From Histomonas meleagridis (lineage: Eukaryota; Parabasalia; Tritrichomonadida; Dientamoebidae), in NCBI GenBank assembly GCA_020186115.1, contig WSYJ01000151.1:62001-126000 (forward strand): a stretch of 64,000 nucleotides of DNA. Reading direction: 5' to 3'. Positions 1 to 10,060 of the stretch are shown one piece after another. Below the pieces are notes generated by a model. It did not search any database and was not told where the DNA came from. It saw only the letters and a list, made by a program, of their open reading frames with translations. The first letter of the stretch is position 1. Every line of letters begins with the position of its first letter. Position numbers and translations under genes: made by a program.

Positions 1-101
1 TCTTTCATCTTATAGTTTTGCAAAATATTTGACTATTTTAGTGAGGAAATTCACCCACATCAAGCTGGGCAACAAAGGTGAAGTTCACTTGTTTTTGACT
101 T

Positions 102-1244
102 TCATCCACAAGCAAATTGTAGCTTGAACACTCCGAAATCTTTTCCCGTTGTCATCCAAACTTGCGCTGTTCCGCAGTCACCCCATTGGTTTGTTGATTG
201 TTCCGACTCTTCCATTTCTAGCAGAAGTTCTGTGTCTGGAGGCTGGTCGTCACCTTGATCGAATATTGGATATCCGCCTAAGTACGTTCCTCTGTGCCAT
301 AATTCATCATCGTGGCTCTCTAATATTATGTCTGCAATATTTAGTTCACAACTTGGCATTTCAGGATCCAATTTCTTCAAAACGTCTGATGATGTTGGAT
401 ACATAAAAGATTCCTCCCATCCAGTGATAACTCTATTCTCATTAAAAATATTATCACTGTCAATTTCATCATATATAAGATGATCAATTTCGTCCTTATT
501 ATATAAAACAACATCAAAATCGCAACACTCTTCACATCCATAACCAACAAGAACAGATGTTAAGGAGTCAGATGGAAAGAGTCGTTGAATCTCAGCAGGA
601 AGTGATTCAACATAAAACGAAAATATCGTAGACTTAGGGCTTTGGCAATATTGACATTTGTTCGGACCATTTTTGGGAAGATAAGGAGCTCGACCGCCAA
701 ACTTGGATACCCGTGGATCAGTGGAATCTAAATCTTCAACAACGGGTATGAAACATGCTTTTTTATATGATTTGATTTTTGATTTGATATCTTCGAACTT
801 TTGTTTAATTTGCTTGTAAACATCAGGAGCGGCGGAATAGAAAAAAGGGTCACTGCTTAAGCCATGTAAAAAATAGATTTCTGACGTGGTTAAGGTTTTG
901 CCTGATAACGATTTGACAAAATCTTTCTCTTTTTTAAGGGTAAAAAGAACCCGGTTGAGTGTTGATAGATAATAAAAAGGCATATGTTGCTCCCAATTTA
1001 AACAAAATGAATAAAAAATGTCAAGCATTTCTTTTGAAGTGCATGTTGCTTTTACTACTTCTGTAAAGTTATCATTTCCCATAGGATTAGAATTCGTTTT
1101 GGCAAGCTCGGTGAAAATAGTATACAAATTTGATGACGTTGCATATTTAACTATAACACCTAGATACCTACTTAGTCCTTCGCTATCATATGGAATTGGT
1201 GGATTTTTTAATACTTGACTTAGCTCTGGTGGAAGTTCTCCCAT
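102..1244 (-). CDS. DUF1963 (YwqG-like) domain protein
   Basis: About 380 residues. I start at the ATG at 1244 because the longer frame opens with TTG. The C-terminal half shows a DUF1963/YwqG pattern: SKFGGRAPYLP near residue 180, then two cysteine clusters (CQYCQ and GCEECC) that could bind a metal, LGGYPIFDQGD near residue 325, and a final WGDCGTAQVW followed by an FGVFKLQFACG ending. The N-terminal 150 residues are helical and match nothing I recognise. The molecular function of this family is not established. The gene runs leftwards and ends about 100 bp from the window edge. The family call is fairly sure; any role would be a guess. Confidence 0.7.
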   Translation of the reverse strand: MGELPPELSQVLKNPPIPYDSEGLSRYLGVIVKYATSSNLYTIFTELAKTNSNPMGNDNFTEVVKATCTSKEMLDIFYSFCLNWEQHMPFYYLSTLNRVLFTLKKEKDFVKSLSGKTLTTSEIYFLHGLSSDPFFYSAAPDVYKQIKQKFEDIKSKIKSYKKACFIPVVEDLDSTDPRVSKFGGRAPYLPKNGPNKCQYCQSPKSTIFSFYVESLPAEIQRLFPSDSLTSVLVGYGCEECCDFDVVLYNKDEIDHLIYDEIDSDNIFNENRVITGWEESFMYPTSSDVLKKLDPEMPSCELNIADIILESHDDELWHRGTYLGGYPIFDQGDDQPPDTELLLEMEESEQSTNQWGDCGTAQVWMTTGKDFGVFKLQFACG

Positions 1245-1910
1245 AAGAAAAATTTTGGGGTGTTCCAAATTTGCATGTTTTGAATATGTCGTAAAGTATT
1301 GAAGTTTTAATTCAAATTTTCATATTCATTGAATCAGAACAAAAATTGTTTTTTAAGTATGTTGCCAAAATGCATGAGCAATCGTTGTTCAGCCTTTAGT
1401 TCCCTTCATAACAATCAGAATTGCTAGGATAATCTTCCTTCTTATCCAGTGGTCAATGATCGTTGAATGGTGGTGCGAGTCGACGATAGGGATACAATAG
1501 GACTTTTTGAACATGTTCACCAACAATTATTGTTTTAAGTTTTACTTTTTTTCAATTTATATTTTTCTTCGGACATGCTTGCTTATTATGCCCCATTTCA
1601 CCACATATTTAGCCGTAATGTCCCTTTCTATTGGAACCATTATTGCTCATGACATTGCTTAGGTGTGTGTGTTAGGTACAATTACATCTAGTAATTCTGA
1701 TACTCGTGAAAGTATGAACAAATAAACTTGACGAGTTATGGATTGGAACTTTAATGCAAAATGCTTCAAAATAGCATTTTTTTTTCCAAAAGTTTTACCT
1801 AAAATTTGGATTGTTATTCTTTATCATAAGCCAAAAAAAATTAAATACAAAAACGTGATTGTTTACGAAACATCCAAACATTTATATATAAACAAAATAA
1901 AATATAATGA
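1245..1910. other. Intergenic stretch with a zinc-knuckle relic
   Basis: No intact gene seen. On the minus strand, 1571-1620 translates to a broken CCHC-type knuckle: ICGEMGHNKQACPKK, with the expected first cysteine read as glycine and a stop codon inside it. Weak open stretches with more stops continue to about 1390. This looks like the tail of a decayed nucleic-acid-binding protein, possibly from a transposon (MULE or gag-like). The short plus-strand frame near 1738-1920 is low-complexity and not convincing. Confidence 0.35.
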
Positions 1911-3062
1911 TTACAAATGATTTTGTTGGTTTGGTGTATGTGGCTTTTGTAGCTCGGTTGAATTTGACCAAATTTTATTATAAAATGTCGAAATTTCATT
2001 TGCAATTATATCACTATTAATACATAAATGTAATCCTGCGTAATTAGCAAATATTTGATCATTTAATGTATGGGAAAAGAAAATTATTCTTTTTCCAATT
2101 ATCATGAAATTTGTCCCAGCCAAATTTGAATCATACAATCTGATAGTTGAATGTGAAAATGCATTAAAAGCTCTTAGCCATTTTTGGTTTGTTGCATTCA
2201 TCTTTGTCGGAACTAAGAAATTAATATAAACAGGACTTCCAAAATTTTGTGTGATGAGTGTGCGTGATAAAGCTGTGAAAAGCGAAAAGTCCGATACGGA
2301 CGGTTGTGGAATGGTGTCTGAGAAAATGGAGATGTTGAGTTCAACGTTTAGTTGAAATATTTTTTGGATATAATTATATATTGAGATAGACAAAGGGGGC
2401 CCTTCAAAGTTGGAGTTGACGAGAAAGTAAAGAGTTTCATTTGGATCATTTCCAATTATTAAAGGATTAATAGCAGAGGTTTTGGCATGAGACGAAATGG
2501 GTGCAACGGAATATGTTATGTTATGCTTTTTCCTCCATTGGAAATTAAAAAAGTTGGAAAGATCATCAGAAACTGTTTCACAGTCAAAAAACGAAAAACA
2601 ACATTGTTGTGAATCACTTTCAGAAAGCAATGAGTTGAGATAGAATGATTGTGAATCAGCAACTACAAATGATGTATAAATCGAATCTGTTATCGTATAA
2701 TTTGTTATTCCATTGTTTTTAAGTAATGTTTCTGTTTTTTCATCCTTCCCTATAAGAAGTGAGATTTTTGCATTATTATTTTTTGCAATTTTAAGTGAAT
2801 TAATAAAATATTTTTCGATAATGGAAGCAGAAGGATTTGGGGTGCTGATTAAAACCCTCTGTTTGCTTGATTCAATGTAGGTAGTGATGATTTTATATAT
2901 TTTATCACTTGCTTGATAAAAATATAAATTAGGTCTTTGATTACATTTGCCAGGCATTTCTTGTTGGAGATCGCCATAAGATAGTAGCATGCATACAACA
3001 AGAATAATTGTTGAAATTGTTATTCCAAGTAAGTTACAGTCGAAATATGCTTTGAACCTCAT
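1911..3062 (-). CDS. Membrane phospholipase D-like pseudoenzyme (PLD3/PLD4 type)
   Basis: 383 residues, starting at ATG 3062. A hydrophobic segment at about residues 11-32 near a basic N-terminus suggests a type II single-pass membrane protein, as in PLD3/PLD4. Two regions line up with the two HKD half-sites of that family: YTSFVVADSQSFYLNS near residue 130 and AGTNFMIIGKRIIFFSH near residue 312. In both, the HxK pair is missing (H to Y and K to S in the first; neither H nor K in the second). The fold is therefore probably kept while phosphodiesterase chemistry is lost. A lumenal binding role is inference. The assignment rests on pattern alignment from memory, not a search. Confidence 0.6.
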   Translation of the reverse strand: MRFKAYFDCNLLGITISTIILVVCMLLSYGDLQQEMPGKCNQRPNLYFYQASDKIYKIITTYIESSKQRVLISTPNPSASIIEKYFINSLKIAKNNNAKISLLIGKDEKTETLLKNNGITNYTITDSIYTSFVVADSQSFYLNSLLSESDSQQCCFSFFDCETVSDDLSNFFNFQWRKKHNITYSVAPISSHAKTSAINPLIIGNDPNETLYFLVNSNFEGPPLSISIYNYIQKIFQLNVELNISIFSDTIPQPSVSDFSLFTALSRTLITQNFGSPVYINFLVPTKMNATNQKWLRAFNAFSHSTIRLYDSNLAGTNFMIIGKRIIFFSHTLNDQIFANYAGLHLCINSDIIANEISTFYNKIWSNSTELQKPHTPNQQNHL

Positions 3063-3402
3063 TTTTCTTCATGATTTGAATACTTTATGCTGATAAACTG
3101 GAATCAAATTCCTTATTAATTCCTTTATTGTAACTTAAATATTTCATTTAAACAGCAATCCTTTGAAGACATACAATATGCTAAATTGTTAGAATGAGAG
3201 AAATAGACTTTAAAAAGATATATTACCAACATATTAAATTAATATAAAAGTGAACCAATTTAAAACAAATTAATCGAACAACAAAATATACGATACCAAA
3301 ATCTTAGAAGACATATATAATTTATGATACAATGAAAGTAGAAAAAAAAATAGTAAACACAATAGCTTAACGTACAACTTTGATTTGTTTGAAATGTCCC
3401 TT
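3063..3402. other. Divergent intergenic region upstream of the coronin-7-like gene
   Basis: AT-rich sequence between two divergently transcribed genes. No coding or RNA gene is visible. It leads into the palindrome at 3403-3423, and a CCCTTTTT run lies directly before that palindrome. Confidence 0.4.
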
Positions 3403-3423
3403 TTTACCCTTCATTAGGGTAAA
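3403..3423. promoter_or_regulatory. Palindrome shared with the DOCK gene upstream region
   Basis: Arms TTTACCCT and AGGGTAAA are perfect 8-bp inverted repeats around TCATT. The centre TTCATTA resembles a trichomonad initiator (TCA, pyrimidine, T/A). The ATG of the coronin-7-like gene follows 30 bases after the palindrome. An almost identical palindrome lies directly upstream of the DOCK-family gene at 19996-20017. It may be a dyad-symmetric factor site or a stem-loop in the 5' leader. Confidence 0.45.
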
Positions 3424-3452
3424 TTTGAATCGGATATTTCTACACATTATAA

Positions 3453-5981
3453 ATGTACGCAAACCTAAAAGGTTCCGTTGTACCATCCCGTCAAATTAAC
3501 GAAGTTGATATTCTTAAAGACAATTTTCTGTTTACTATCAATAAAACATTTTGTGCATTTCCAGGTTCAGAAATCAGAAATCAAGGTCAACCAGTGATAG
3601 TTGTACGTAACGACAATCCAACCAAATTCGGTCTTAAACAACCACGTGTTAAACCACCTGGCCAAAAAGTCACAGCTGTTGCTTTAAGTCCATTTGAACC
3701 AACAACACTTTTTGTTGGTACATCAGCTGGTATTCTTTCATTTTGGAATATTCCAGAGAAGGGTCTTAAAGGTGATGCCACCAAACCATTCTCACAATTC
3801 GACACAAAAGAAGAAGTCAAATGTGCATCATTCCATCCATTTGCAAAGAATCTTATTGCTGTTGGTTTAAGGAGTGGTCACATTCAACTCTTTGACAAAT
3901 CTCTTTCCAAGCCATTAGCTGATCTTGTTCATTCACGTCCATTAAATTCCATTGCATGGTCAGATGATGGCACACTTATTTTTGCTCTTTATATCGACAT
4001 GACCATCAAAGTGTGGGATGTTCGAGGCAACAAAGAGTTACATGAAATTAAAGCATCACCAACACGTGGAGTTGGATTCCTTCATTCACTTTCAGGTCGT
4101 CGTGTTCTTCTATCATATTCCGCAAGTGGTAAACAAGAACTTCGTATCTACGACGAGAGTCTTGCCGAAAAAGCCAAGCGCCAAGTTGCTGTTGGAGGAA
4201 CTTCACTCAATGTCACATCACATTTCAGCGGCGTTATTGTTGCCTGTGCATGTCGAGAGAGCAAAGTCTATTTACTTGATGGAAACACATTAAATGACTT
4301 ATGTGTCTATACACATGAAGTTGCAATTTATAATGCATTACCATTATATGAGAAACCAAATCCAGATGGCACAACAGTAATGACATTATCATTATTCCTT
4401 ACCAACAATACAATTGCACGAGTCCAATTTGATGTAGCAAATGGACCAGCACGATTCCCACCATTCCCAGTTATGGAATCAGACCTTACACCTGAATCTT
4501 GGTTACAAGGTACAAATGGAACCTTAAAACATGAAGAACTTATACCAACTCCCAAAGAAGAAGCCAAACCAGTCGAAGAAGAGAAGTCAGTTGACTTAGG
4601 TCCACAAACATATTACAAATATTTACGTGGCGTTGCAGAACCACCAAGTACATATTACATCTCATTACCAGTTAAACAAGCACCGAATCCCGAATTTAAT
4701 GAAATCATTACAAACGGAACACAGTTTGCATTTGTTGGCGATGGTTCAACACCACCAATTCATATCTTACCATTATACAAACCACAACGTTTCCCATCTA
4801 ATTGTAAGTCGACAATCATTGATCCACATAGTTCTGGTGTTAGCACAATGACATTTAGTCCACATAAGCCACAACTATTAATGAGTGGTGGCGAAGATAA
4901 CAAAGTTAAACTATGGAACATACCAAAGAGCGAAGAATTCTTAACGCCAATCACAGAGCCAATCACATCCTTCAATCATAATCGCAAGATATCGATTGCC
5001 AAATTCAGTGAATGCACAAACAACTTAATAATGACCGCAACACCACAAACGGAAATATATTTATGGGATATAAACACTGAAAAACGAATTCGTGACTTCA
5101 ATAAGTTATGTCCAACAGGACTTCAAGATGCAGTAATGAATGACTTCTCATCAATGATATATTCCATATACAGAGATGGTAAATTAATATGGTTCGATCC
5201 ACGTGATGAATCACCGAAAGTCTTCGAGACATTAGCGAATCCAAACGGCGGCCGACATCGCCGTCTTTTATACATTCCGGACTTCGAATACTTAGCGACG
5301 TTTGGAAGTAGTCGACGAGGCGAACGCCAAATCTTAATATGGGACGTGAAGAACATGGAGAAGCCATTGAAGAGCATTGAGTTGGACACTTCGTCCGGCC
5401 ATATGTTACCTATGTACGAAGAAGGCTCCGGTCTGATATACTTAGGCGGGAAAGGCGATGGACACATTCGTTATGTCGAGTTGTGTCACGACGACAGAGT
5501 CATCGCGTCATCCGGCGTATACGAAACATCTGCGCCAGAACGAGGGCTCTGTTTGCTGCCAAGGAAACAATGCGACGTCATGAAATGCGAAGTCAGCCGT
5601 ATGATGAAATTGTCGACAGAGTCAATGCACATCGTAAAGTGGCACGTGCTCAGATCGCACAACGAATACTTCCAGGATATGATATACCCGCCGATTAGAG
5701 ACACGTCGAAGCCATTGATGGAAATAAGCGACTGGTTGAAGAAACAAAACGAAAAGTATCCAATGATCGACTTCCAGCCGCCAAACACAAGAAAGTACTC
5801 CGAAGTGTTGCCGATGTTCAGGAGGCAGCAGCAGGAGAAGTTGGCAGCAGCAAAGAACGTACAAAGAGAAGAGGAAATAGTCAATAAGCCGTTGAGCATA
5901 GACGACATTGTGGCAATGGCACCAAAGATATCAACGAGCGACGAACCAGATGAAGTGTCTGACGATAGCGAAAGTTGGTGA
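3453..5981 (+). CDS. Coronin-7-like protein with two WD40 propellers
   Basis: 842 residues from ATG 3453. Two WD40 propellers are visible, roughly residues 60-340 and 400-690. The second opens with a repeat of the coronin-type start (PEFNEIITNGTQFAFVGDG), as the first does (DNFLFTINKTFCAFPG). A doubled coronin unit is the mark of coronin-7/POD-1, which acts in actin organisation and trafficking. Clear blades include TIKVWDVRG, NKVKLWNIP and QILIWDVKN. The tail is basic, then acidic (DEPDEVSDDSESW), comparable to the acidic C-terminus of coronin-7, with no obvious coiled coil. The last third has noticeably higher GC and CG-rich codons than the start. The start is backed by the palindrome and initiator-like element just upstream. 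Confidence 0.8.
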   Translation: MYANLKGSVVPSRQINEVDILKDNFLFTINKTFCAFPGSEIRNQGQPVIVVRNDNPTKFGLKQPRVKPPGQKVTAVALSPFEPTTLFVGTSAGILSFWNIPEKGLKGDATKPFSQFDTKEEVKCASFHPFAKNLIAVGLRSGHIQLFDKSLSKPLADLVHSRPLNSIAWSDDGTLIFALYIDMTIKVWDVRGNKELHEIKASPTRGVGFLHSLSGRRVLLSYSASGKQELRIYDESLAEKAKRQVAVGGTSLNVTSHFSGVIVACACRESKVYLLDGNTLNDLCVYTHEVAIYNALPLYEKPNPDGTTVMTLSLFLTNNTIARVQFDVANGPARFPPFPVMESDLTPESWLQGTNGTLKHEELIPTPKEEAKPVEEEKSVDLGPQTYYKYLRGVAEPPSTYYISLPVKQAPNPEFNEIITNGTQFAFVGDGSTPPIHILPLYKPQRFPSNCKSTIIDPHSSGVSTMTFSPHKPQLLMSGGEDNKVKLWNIPKSEEFLTPITEPITSFNHNRKISIAKFSECTNNLIMTATPQTEIYLWDINTEKRIRDFNKLCPTGLQDAVMNDFSSMIYSIYRDGKLIWFDPRDESPKVFETLANPNGGRHRRLLYIPDFEYLATFGSSRRGERQILIWDVKNMEKPLKSIELDTSSGHMLPMYEEGSGLIYLGGKGDGHIRYVELCHDDRVIASSGVYETSAPERGLCLLPRKQCDVMKCEVSRMMKLSTESMHIVKWHVLRSHNEYFQDMIYPPIRDTSKPLMEISDWLKKQNEKYPMIDFQPPNTRKYSEVLPMFRRQQQEKLAAAKNVQREEEIVNKPLSIDDIVAMAPKISTSDEPDEVSDDSESW

Positions 5982-5997
5982 AGTAAAAAAGTAATTA

Positions 5998-6330
5998 TAA
6001 ATTGAATTGGAATTTGGTGGTGAGTGAAATATAAAGTGATTACATTGTATTAATAAATTGAATTGGAATTTGGTGGTGAGTGAAATATAAAGTGATTACA
6101 TTGTATTAATAAATTGAATTGGAATTTGGTGATGAGTGAAATATAAAGTGATTACATTGTATTAATAAATTGAATTGGAATTTGGTGGTGAGTGAAATAT
6201 AAAGTGATTACATTGTATTAATAAATTGAATTGGAATTTGGTGGTGAGTGAAATATGAAGTGATTACATTGTAGTAATAAATGGAATTGGAATTTGGTGG
6301 TGAGTGAAATATAAAGTGATTACATTGTAG
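5998..6330. repeat. 56-bp minisatellite, about six copies
   Basis: A 56-bp unit containing GAATTGGAATTTGGTGGTGA starts at 6004, 6060, 6116, 6172, 6228 and 6284 with only a few substitutions (for example ggtgatg in the third copy). It begins about 20 bp after the coronin-7-like stop codon. The period is not a multiple of three and stops occur in every unit, so it is not coding. The high identity points to recent expansion. Confidence 0.9.
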
Positions 6331-6454
6331 TTATTTTGATCATAATCAATTTAAAATATTTTCTTAATTTATTTGGCCGCATTATGTCATATTATATATT
6401 TTATTGATCGTTGTTTCACCTTTCGATAAAGTATACAATTCGACATTCATCAAC

Positions 6455-7681
6455 ATGAGTGTGTCAAAGAAAAATTCCTTTTCAGACTTAATTACACTAA
6501 CAGAAATAATTTATAACATAAATAAAGATAACATTGATACATCTATTTCATCATTATGCAAATTTTATGATAATTCACAAACGTATTCATTCAACTTGAT
6601 CATCTGCCGTTTCATTTATACTATGTTTGTAGCAAAACTGATAGATATAGATATAGTTATTGAGTTTTTGAATTTAATTGATCGAGAGATCAATAAAAAT
6701 CAATTTCAAATACTTGACATCTTTTCTCGATTCCTTCAGGAAAATAACACACAAGAATCTAATTATCTTATTGGAAAGTTGATAGAAAAAGGTTTAATTA
6801 ACTCATCAATTACTGAGAATATGAAGAGTTTATTTTTTTCACATTTTAAGGCACATTTCGTTTTGGATAATAGATATCAATTTTCCGAATATTTCTCTAA
6901 AAACCTTGAAAAACTTCAAGCGAATGATTGGGAACTTCATAAAAAATATGTTAAAGAAGGAATAAATCCAAATGAAATTGTGAAAATAATTCGAAATGAT
7001 GAAATCGAAAAACTACAAGAAATATTATCACAGCCAAATTTTGATTTTAACCAAACAATTGAACCATCACTTTATGAAAGATGTTCATTTATAAATAAAA
7101 AAAATGTCTCATTAATTGATTATGCAGCATTTTTCGGATCAGTTAAATGTTTTAAATATTTACTTATGAATGGTGCAAAATTAGATAACACAGTTAAATA
7201 TGCTGTAGCAGATGGAAATGAAGAAATTATTCATTTATGTGAACAAAATCATTCATCATTCGAAAGTACATATGAAATTGCAATTGAATTTCATCGAAAT
7301 AATATCTTTAAATATTTATATGAGAATAAAATTGAAAGGGTTAATGATTTAGAAAAATTAGGAAAAAAATGTATTTTTTGTTCTAATTTTGATATTCTTT
7401 CATTTTTAATTGAAAAAGGAATGGAAATAAATGAAAATATTATCATTGCTTTGATTGTAACAGGTAATTTATATATTGTTCAATATTTTCTTGAAAGAAA
7501 TCCTATTCCAATTGATTTTTTAAAAATTTCAGGTTTTTCTGGAAATGTAGAACTTTCTAACTATTTAATTAACAATAGATATATCGATTTAAGCAAGATT
7601 GTTTGTTTATTTTATTGGATTTTTATTAAAGTATTTTATTGTTTCATAAAAATTTTAAAAATTTTTTCAAAATATTTGTAG
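6455..7681 (+). CDS. DUF3447/ankyrin-repeat protein
   Basis: About 408 residues from ATG 6455; the longer frame begins with TTG. The initiator-like TTCATCA lies just upstream. The family-typical N-terminus (NNTQESNYLIGKLIEKG, then WELHKKYVKEGINPNEI) leads into IRNDEIEKLQEI and degenerate ankyrin units (SLIDYAAFFGSVKCFKYLL, YIVQYFLERN). This is the DUF3447 architecture greatly expanded in trichomonads; its function is unknown and a protein-interaction role is assumed. The frame ends inside an AT-rich spacer, after which clear ankyrin units resume out of frame (7682-8573). It is therefore either a truncated protein or one needing an unrecognised RNA-processing step. A close paralogue begins at 41755. 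Confidence 0.7.
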   Translation: MSVSKKNSFSDLITLTEIIYNINKDNIDTSISSLCKFYDNSQTYSFNLIICRFIYTMFVAKLIDIDIVIEFLNLIDREINKNQFQILDIFSRFLQENNTQESNYLIGKLIEKGLINSSITENMKSLFFSHFKAHFVLDNRYQFSEYFSKNLEKLQANDWELHKKYVKEGINPNEIVKIIRNDEIEKLQEILSQPNFDFNQTIEPSLYERCSFINKKNVSLIDYAAFFGSVKCFKYLLMNGAKLDNTVKYAVADGNEEIIHLCEQNHSSFESTYEIAIEFHRNNIFKYLYENKIERVNDLEKLGKKCIFCSNFDILSFLIEKGMEINENIIIALIVTGNLYIVQYFLERNPIPIDFLKISGFSGNVELSNYLINNRYIDLSKIVCLFYWIFIKVFYCFIKILKIFSKYL

Positions 7682-8573
7682 TTCTTACAAATGCTTCAAA
7701 AAATGGTTATACAGAAATCGTTAAATTACTTCTTAAACAAGAAAAAATTGATATTAATGCTAAAAATATTTATTTGTTTTATTTGATATAATTTTTAATA
7801 ATTTTTTATTTCAAAATATTATTTGATAATTATTTAAATTATTTAATACAGCACTTATTTACGCATCTAAAAATGGTCATACAGAAATAGTTAAATTACT
7901 TCTTGAACAAGAAGGAATTGATATTAATGTTAAAGATATAATTTATTTTAATAATTTTATATTTCAAAATAATATTTAGAAAATATTTAAATTATTTAAA
8001 ACAGCACTTATGGAAGCAACTAAACAAGGTAACACAGAAATAGCTAAATTACTTCTTGAACAAGAAGGAATTGATATTAATGCTAAAAATATTTATTTGT
8101 TTTATTTATTATTTGTATCAATAATTTTCTATTTCAAAATTATATTTGGAAATTATTTCAAATATTTAATACAGCACTTATGTATGCATCTGAAAATGGT
8201 CATACAGAAATAGTTAAATTACTTCTTGGACAAGAAGGAATTGGTATTAATGTTAAAGATATTTATTTGTTTTATTTTATATTTATTTTAATAATTTTGG
8301 GTTTCAATATAATATTTGGAAATTATTTAAAATATTTGAAACAGCACTTATTAAAGCATCTAATAATGGTCATACAAAAATAGTTAAATTACTTCTTGAA
8401 AAAGAAGGAATTGATATTAATGCTAAAGATATTTATTTGTTTTATTTAAGATTTGTGTTGATAATTTTATATTTCAAAATAATATTTGGAAATTATTTAA
8501 ATTATTTGAAACAGCACTTATAAAAGCATCTAATAATGGTCATACAAAAATAGTTAAATTACTTCTTGAATAA
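7680..8573 (+). repeat. Ankyrin-unit array with AT-rich spacers
   Basis: Six ankyrin-coding segments of about 93 bp (pattern ...GHTEIVKLLLEQEGIDINAKD) are each separated by about 77 bp of very AT-rich spacer. The acagcactt landmark recurs at 7848, 8001, 8171, 8341 and 8511, so the last four are exactly 170 bp apart. 170 is not divisible by three, so successive units lie in different frames and spacers contain stops. Each ankyrin segment itself stays open. The last unit stops at the TAA at 8571-8573. These are not standard ankyrin repeats of 99 bp; they are either a decayed array or exons with unrecognised introns. Confidence 0.75.
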
Positions 8574-9710
8574 ACTCTAGTAATGTCAAATTACTAAGGA
8601 AGCCCTAATTATCAAAAAAACAAGTAAAATATTAAAAACATTGTGTTTTTTACTGCCCTGGGCAAAAAAATATCCCAAAATCATTTGAGATTTCTGTAAA
8701 CAAAAAATGTGGTGTGTCAAAAAACGTTTATGGTGCCTGTTGAATATTTCCTCAATAAAAAGTTTAAATATTATATGATTATATAACACTAGATATGTAA
8801 TATTTAAAAACATTGTTTTATTATGTTTGAATATATTATATATTAAGATATTTTAAATTTTTTTTTGATTTTTAATTCAATAGTTTATGTAATTTTTGAG
8901 TGTAAAATGATCGACTTCTTTCAAATACATCTGTTAATATCTATAGGAAAATATGTTTTAATTCCTTTAATTTTGATGACTATAATTTCGAGTAATGATG
9001 TAATTTTGGAATTATGGGTTGGCCTTTAAATTTTTGAGTTGCCAAATCCAAAATTTATAATAATAAATTGATGAAATTTGCAAATTTTTTAGTGCCATTA
9101 TTGAATTAAACATACTAATTTTGGTATGACTGTCATATGTCATTCGTATTGATGAAATTAATTAGTATAATAAGTTGAGTGTTACAGGTAATTCGTTTGT
9201 TGGTACGATGGTGAATTTCAAAATCATTCAATTATCCCGTATCGTTGCCCAACCTGGGCTATCGTTACCCAAGGTGGTTTTATTCATAAAATCATGTCCG
9301 ATACAGAAAAAACCGCTTTTATATTATTGTTGCGAAAAACATAAGTTATTACGGTTTATACGAAAATTAGGATTAAAAGTGAATTTATTCAAACAGTGAA
9401 ATTTTGGTGAGGAAAAGTGAACTGTAATGACTTCATTTTTGATATAAAGTATTGAATTCGGCTTTACCCAGTGGGTTGAGTTTTCATTTTTTTATCTAAT
9501 TTTGATCAATGCAAAACGACAATTATCGCATTCAATTTTTTTAATCTAATTTTATATGATACAAAACGGCACTTATTTTATTCAACTTTATTAATTTAAT
9601 ATCACTTGGCGTAAAGAGTCACTTAGCGAAAAAAAAATTAAAAATTTGAAAGCATAAACTATACAATAATTCAATGGAAACGACCGTTATGCCCTGGAAA
9701 TACGATTCCT
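8574..9710. other. AT-rich stretch with no supported gene
   Basis: Follows the broken end of the ankyrin array. Short frames on both strands are low-complexity and show no family signature. No tRNA, hairpin array or repeat family was recognised. Confidence 0.3.
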
Positions 9711-10060
9711 TCAAATAAAATATGCATTCGTTTGGGTTTTAACCACCTTTGATTGAAGAAAATTATATTCAATTATTGAATTAAGAATATAATTTGATTC
9801 TTCAGTGCACTTGTTAAGAAGAAAAATTGCAAATTCTTTAAAAATTTTTGTTTTAATATTTTTTTTCTCTTGCATGATTTTAATTTCATTCATAAAATTT
9901 GAATATAAAAATAAATCGAAATTAAATATTTTAGTTTCTGATGTGACAAAAATGGTATATATTATTAGATAAATAACTAAATTCAAAGATAATAATAAAT
10001 AATTATATTTAAATATTTCAAATATTGATTTTGCTGATAACACTAAATTTTCTTCATTTA
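9711..10060 (-). pseudogene. Fragment of a DUF3447-family N-terminus
   Basis: The minus-strand translation contains LLNKCTEESNYILNSIIEYNFLQSKVV in shortened register, aligning with NNTQESNYLIGKLIEKG of the gene at 6455 and with KNTQESFYFLNYMIKYN of the gene split by mariner. The frame has no good ATG (it opens with GTG) and stops right after this motif, with no ankyrin part. I read it as a relic truncated at both ends. Confidence 0.55.

Noticed and set aside
1738-1920. 60-codon plus-strand ORF
   Set aside because: AT-rich chance frame (Lys/Ile/Tyr-rich), overlaps the end of the PLD-like gene.
5123-5908. Several long antisense frames inside the coronin-7-like gene
   Set aside because: They mirror the higher-GC 3' part of that gene and have no domain of their own.
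7680-8573. Standard trichomonad introns between ankyrin units
   Set aside because: No GTATGT start or ACTAACACACAG end, and GT-AG removal breaks the frame; kept only as an open question.
8586-8813. 75-codon minus-strand ORF
   Set aside because: Hydrophobic low-complexity translation with no domain pattern, in relic DNA.
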